DNA of 8,818 nt from assembly GCA_002402125.1 (NCBI GenBank), contig NVVG01000196.1, positions 1-8,818 of the forward strand, in the 5' to 3' direction. The notes beneath the pieces are model-generated. The model saw only the letters and a list, made by a program, of their open reading frames with translations, had not been told where the DNA came from and ran no database searches. Positions 7,901 to 8,818 of the stretch are shown here, piece by piece; position 1 is the stretch's first letter, and each line of letters opens with the position of its first letter. A program made the position numbers and the translations under genes. Origin of the DNA: Moraxellaceae bacterium. GTDB taxonomy: Bacteria > Pseudomonadota > Gammaproteobacteria > Pseudomonadales > Ketobacteraceae.

Positions 7901-8290
7901 CAAGAATCATTTAAATTTAAACCTCAAACTTATCAAATTAATATTGATGGGAAAATTCTGGAGGAGGAATGCCTTTGTTTAGAAATTGTAAATGCTCCAA
8001 TGTTTGGATATAATTTCGAAATCGCTCCACATGCTAAATTTAATGATGGAATCTTAGAAATGGTCATTGTTAAAAAAATGACTCCTTGGAAATTACCACA
8101 ATTAGCATGGCATTCTTTTCAAAAAACAATCAACGAAAGTGGTTTAACAAAATGCTATTCTGGAAAAAATATTAAAGTAAAAATAGTGGAAGAAACGGCT
8201 GTCCATATTGATGGCGAAGGAATGTTGGTTAATGAAGATCTAGAGTTTTCTATTAATCCTTTATCTTTGTCGGTGTGGGTTCCAAAGTAA
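4925..8290 (+). CDS. AddA/UvrD-like helicase, fused in frame to a lipid-kinase C-terminus (chimeric ORF)
   Basis: Residues 1 to about 927 form a superfamily 1A helicase of the AddA/RecB/UvrD group, the ATP-driven 3'-5' motor of an AddAB-type resection complex. Visible motifs: Walker A APAGSGKT with K33; ITFTKKAAGEMRQR (57-70); TIDGFC (121-126); Walker B VDEFQD with D429 and E430; GDPMQGIYSFR (461-471); TNFRS (499-503); MHKSKGLEF (799-807); and TYVACTRA (879-886) with arginine-finger candidate R885. The motor looks complete. After GSLWAGVE (about 920-927), where AddA proteins continue for roughly 200 residues (often with a nuclease domain), the frame instead enters a diacylglycerol-kinase-like segment (about 934-1121) in AT-rich DNA. 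The native helicase C-terminus is missing. The total of 1,121 residues resembles a normal AddA, so length alone hides the problem. Most likely this is a chimeric join rather than a functional fusion. The helicase part is near certain. Confidence 0.85.
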   Translation: MSDNDGLVDFQQRQEALNCSASYIIQAPAGSGKTGVLTQRILGLLALVEKPEEVVAITFTKKAAGEMRQRVLESLMAAKGQVCPENPYDAQTWHLSQAVIGRDQAMGWDLLRYPNRLKIQTIDGFCGSLVKQMPFESSMGSMPAIEEDASLVYEKAAKQLLNSVGEGEFYDKALTSLLKHLDNNYRLAVSLIAQMLSKRDHWLENVMSVRSHDDLKYRMEESLNAVIDDQINAINNSVPSDIRQQLMSLSLYAAQNLQAEGHESPIRAALEYENDAGFIDTPQAWVVFSELLLTKGKPNYRKRLDAKTGFPAPTGSKNAEEKQLRKERKDNAMALIALLEEELPGFNDRLYEVKNLPLAGYSDEQWALLVDLLDLMPVAVGYLNLMWQSSGSVDFTEISMAALRSLGSAEEPTDLILKYDHRISHLLVDEFQDTSILQIQLLEKLTSGWQQGDGRTLFLVGDPMQGIYSFRKADIGLFLSVWHERRLADVTLTPLKLETNFRSDQKVIHWVNNVFSSAFPRQDDSRVGAVSYSHSVAAKSGGEKAGVSLKIFQQNTIDKNLENEDDQFEYPDKEAEYIAQTIEALREKDQANNKRYAVLVRSKSHAKPIINQLQARNIPIRAVDIDTLQESPVIQQLLGLTRALLRPSDRVGWYSVLRGACVGLTLSSLEKLHSVNIYAPIWDNLSFVVNRIGEDDSVDFDDAEANKLKQVVALFSFYYNKRKQFNVRDAIESLWLNLGGYLADPSLQARNDAEKYFALLETFEDSGDLANIQALEQKAMSLFSSPGSVDPSAVQIMSMHKSKGLEFDYVFLPYAAKRGRGDDRPLLIVDNQLSPATGQQALFLAALPERGGDAQGDAVYEFLWSTHSAKLKNELSRLTYVACTRAKQHLYITGTLGTDKKDNIKPPSGGTILGSLWAGVEMNNLLNDVSLVDPVVKAIQQLNHGKEIRIDTVKMNGRPFVNLAGLGFDGWVSYKLKESKFRGFLGYGKIVTQESFKFKPQTYQINIDGKILEEECLCLEIVNAPMFGYNFEIAPHAKFNDGILEMVIVKKMTPWKLPQLAWHSFQKTINESGLTKCYSGKNIKVKIVEETAVHIDGEGMLVNEDLEFSINPLSLSVWVPK
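7700..7745. other. Junction between gammaproteobacterial-like and AT-rich Bacteroidota-like DNA
   Basis: Helicase-family sequence ends by about residue 927 (near 7,705). Lipid-kinase-family sequence starts by about residue 937 (near 7,733; VKAIQQLNHGKEIRID). G+C falls from 48% in sampled lines before the join (7381-7560 and 7621-7680) to 32% after it (7981-8220). No insertion-sequence ends, target duplication, tRNA or integrase is visible at the join. That favours an assembly or cloning chimera, though old recombination remains possible. The exact base cannot be fixed by eye. Confidence 0.8.
7727..8290 (+). pseudogene. Diacylglycerol kinase family lipid kinase, C-terminal fragment
   Basis: This is the C-terminal 185 or so residues of a YegS/DgkB-type lipid kinase, a family that phosphorylates diacylglycerol or related lipids at the membrane. 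In chimeric-ORF numbering, GLGFDG is at about 967-972. It is followed by EIVNAPMFGYNFEIAPHAKFNDGILEMVIV, given here only as its key parts (N-x-P-x-x-G, A-P-x-A, DG-x-L-E), and later the VHIDGEG metal/nucleotide-side motif. Whole family members are about 290 residues. The first 110 residues or so, including the GGDGT nucleotide-binding motif, are absent because of the join at about 7,730. It has no start of its own. AT-rich codons (AAA, AAT, ATT, TTA) separate it from the preceding helicase. It is a fragment and would not be catalytic here. In its source genome it was probably an intact gene. Confidence 0.8.
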
Positions 8291-8321
8291 TTTTTCCAAA
8301 AAAAATATTATCAAAATAATC

Positions 8322-8818
8322 ATGAACAAAGAAGACGATAACGATATCACCTCATGGATTTTTCAAAATAGAAATATGAGTGTCGCTGAAAGTATAGTCA
8401 AAAATGTTATCCCTGAAAAATTTGAAACTTACTTCAAATTGTATTTCCCGATCATTTTTGAAAACGAAGAAACTGGACAAAGTAAAAAAATCAGTTATCA
8501 GGAAATTGCTGAACTAGACAACCTTCTTTTTAAAGGAAACTTTAGTGCGAAAAGTTTTCCAAATTATATCACACCTTTTATTACCGCTTCAGAAAAAGAT
8601 GAGTATGAAATGATTTCCAACTTGGAAACTATTTTAGATCAAAATTCTCCAATTGTTTTCTATGGTTTAGGTGGAGAAAATTTACCTGAAAAATTCACAA
8701 ATCCTTGGGCTTCGATTGGGCATATAAAAAGTTTAACAAATATTGTAAACGCAATGAATGAGTTTGCAAAAATGGAAATTGTCAATTTTCCAAATTATAT
8801 CTTTCCGCATAATCGGAG
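8322..8818 (+). CDS. Hypothetical protein, 3' end beyond the window
   Basis: An open frame of 165 codons runs from the ATG at 8322 to the window edge without a stop, 31 bases after the lipid-kinase stop and on the same strand, so the two may share a transcript in their source genome. I do not recognise the family. The visible part is acidic near the N-terminus (EDDND at residues 4-8), has no signal peptide or membrane segment and contains no cysteine. A short F-P-N-Y-I motif occurs twice, at residues 79-83 and 156-160. No Shine-Dalgarno precedes the ATG, only A/T-rich sequence, which is usual in Bacteroidota. The AT-rich codon use matches the lipid-kinase fragment and not the helicase. The translation is likely real because the frame stays open in such AT-rich DNA. 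Confidence 0.7.
   Translation, partial: MNKEDDNDITSWIFQNRNMSVAESIVKNVIPEKFETYFKLYFPIIFENEETGQSKKISYQEIAELDNLLFKGNFSAKSFPNYITPFITASEKDEYEMISNLETILDQNSPIVFYGLGGENLPEKFTNPWASIGHIKSLTNIVNAMNEFAKMEIVNFPNYIFPHNR

Noticed and set aside
4925..8290. A genuine new helicase-lipid kinase signalling fusion
   Set aside because: The kinase half lacks its nucleotide-binding N-terminus, the helicase lacks its C-terminus, and the base composition changes phylum-like at the join. Function of the fusion is unlikely.

Overview
The window joins two unlike pieces of DNA. Positions 1 to about 7,730 look like the chromosome of a gammaproteobacterium. NfuA with its degenerate A-type domain, an AroF-like DAHP synthase and an AddB/AddA-like helicase-nuclease pair all point that way. 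A marine or Cellvibrionales-like lineage is possible, but that is a guess. From about 7,730 to the end the DNA is much richer in A+T and reads like a Bacteroidota (flavobacterial-type) genome. By hand count, G+C is 115/240 (48%) in positions 7381-7560 plus 7621-7680, against 76/240 (32%) in 7981-8220.

Layout. An upstream leader carries a hairpin, a plausible sigma-70 promoter and short 10-bp repeats (1-165). It is followed by nfuA (166-762, +), an iron-sulfur carrier. A perfect 20-bp inverted repeat (794-836) forms a bidirectional terminator between nfuA and the convergent DAHP synthase gene (849-1931, -), which encodes the first enzyme of aromatic amino acid synthesis. A 231-bp divergent intergenic region (1932-2162) holds candidate back-to-back promoters and two sets of 11-bp direct repeats. 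Next is a two-gene operon for a double-strand-break repair machine. The first gene encodes an AddB-like inactive-helicase/nuclease subunit with an iron-sulfur staple (2163-4922). Two bases later comes an AddA/UvrD-like helicase (from 4925).

The oddity. The helicase reading frame does not end as a helicase. All helicase motifs are present to about residue 927. The frame then runs, without a stop, into the C-terminal 185 or so residues of a diacylglycerol-kinase-family lipid kinase (to 8290) and on into an unrecognised partial gene (8322-8818). The composition change falls at the same point as the change of protein family. The simplest reading is therefore a chimeric junction from assembly or cloning, which happens to stay in frame and gives a protein of believable length (1,121 aa). 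The alternative is a real recombination or horizontal-transfer scar that truncated the helicase. I see no sign of a new defence or other undescribed system, and no tRNA, rRNA, CRISPR array or insertion sequence.
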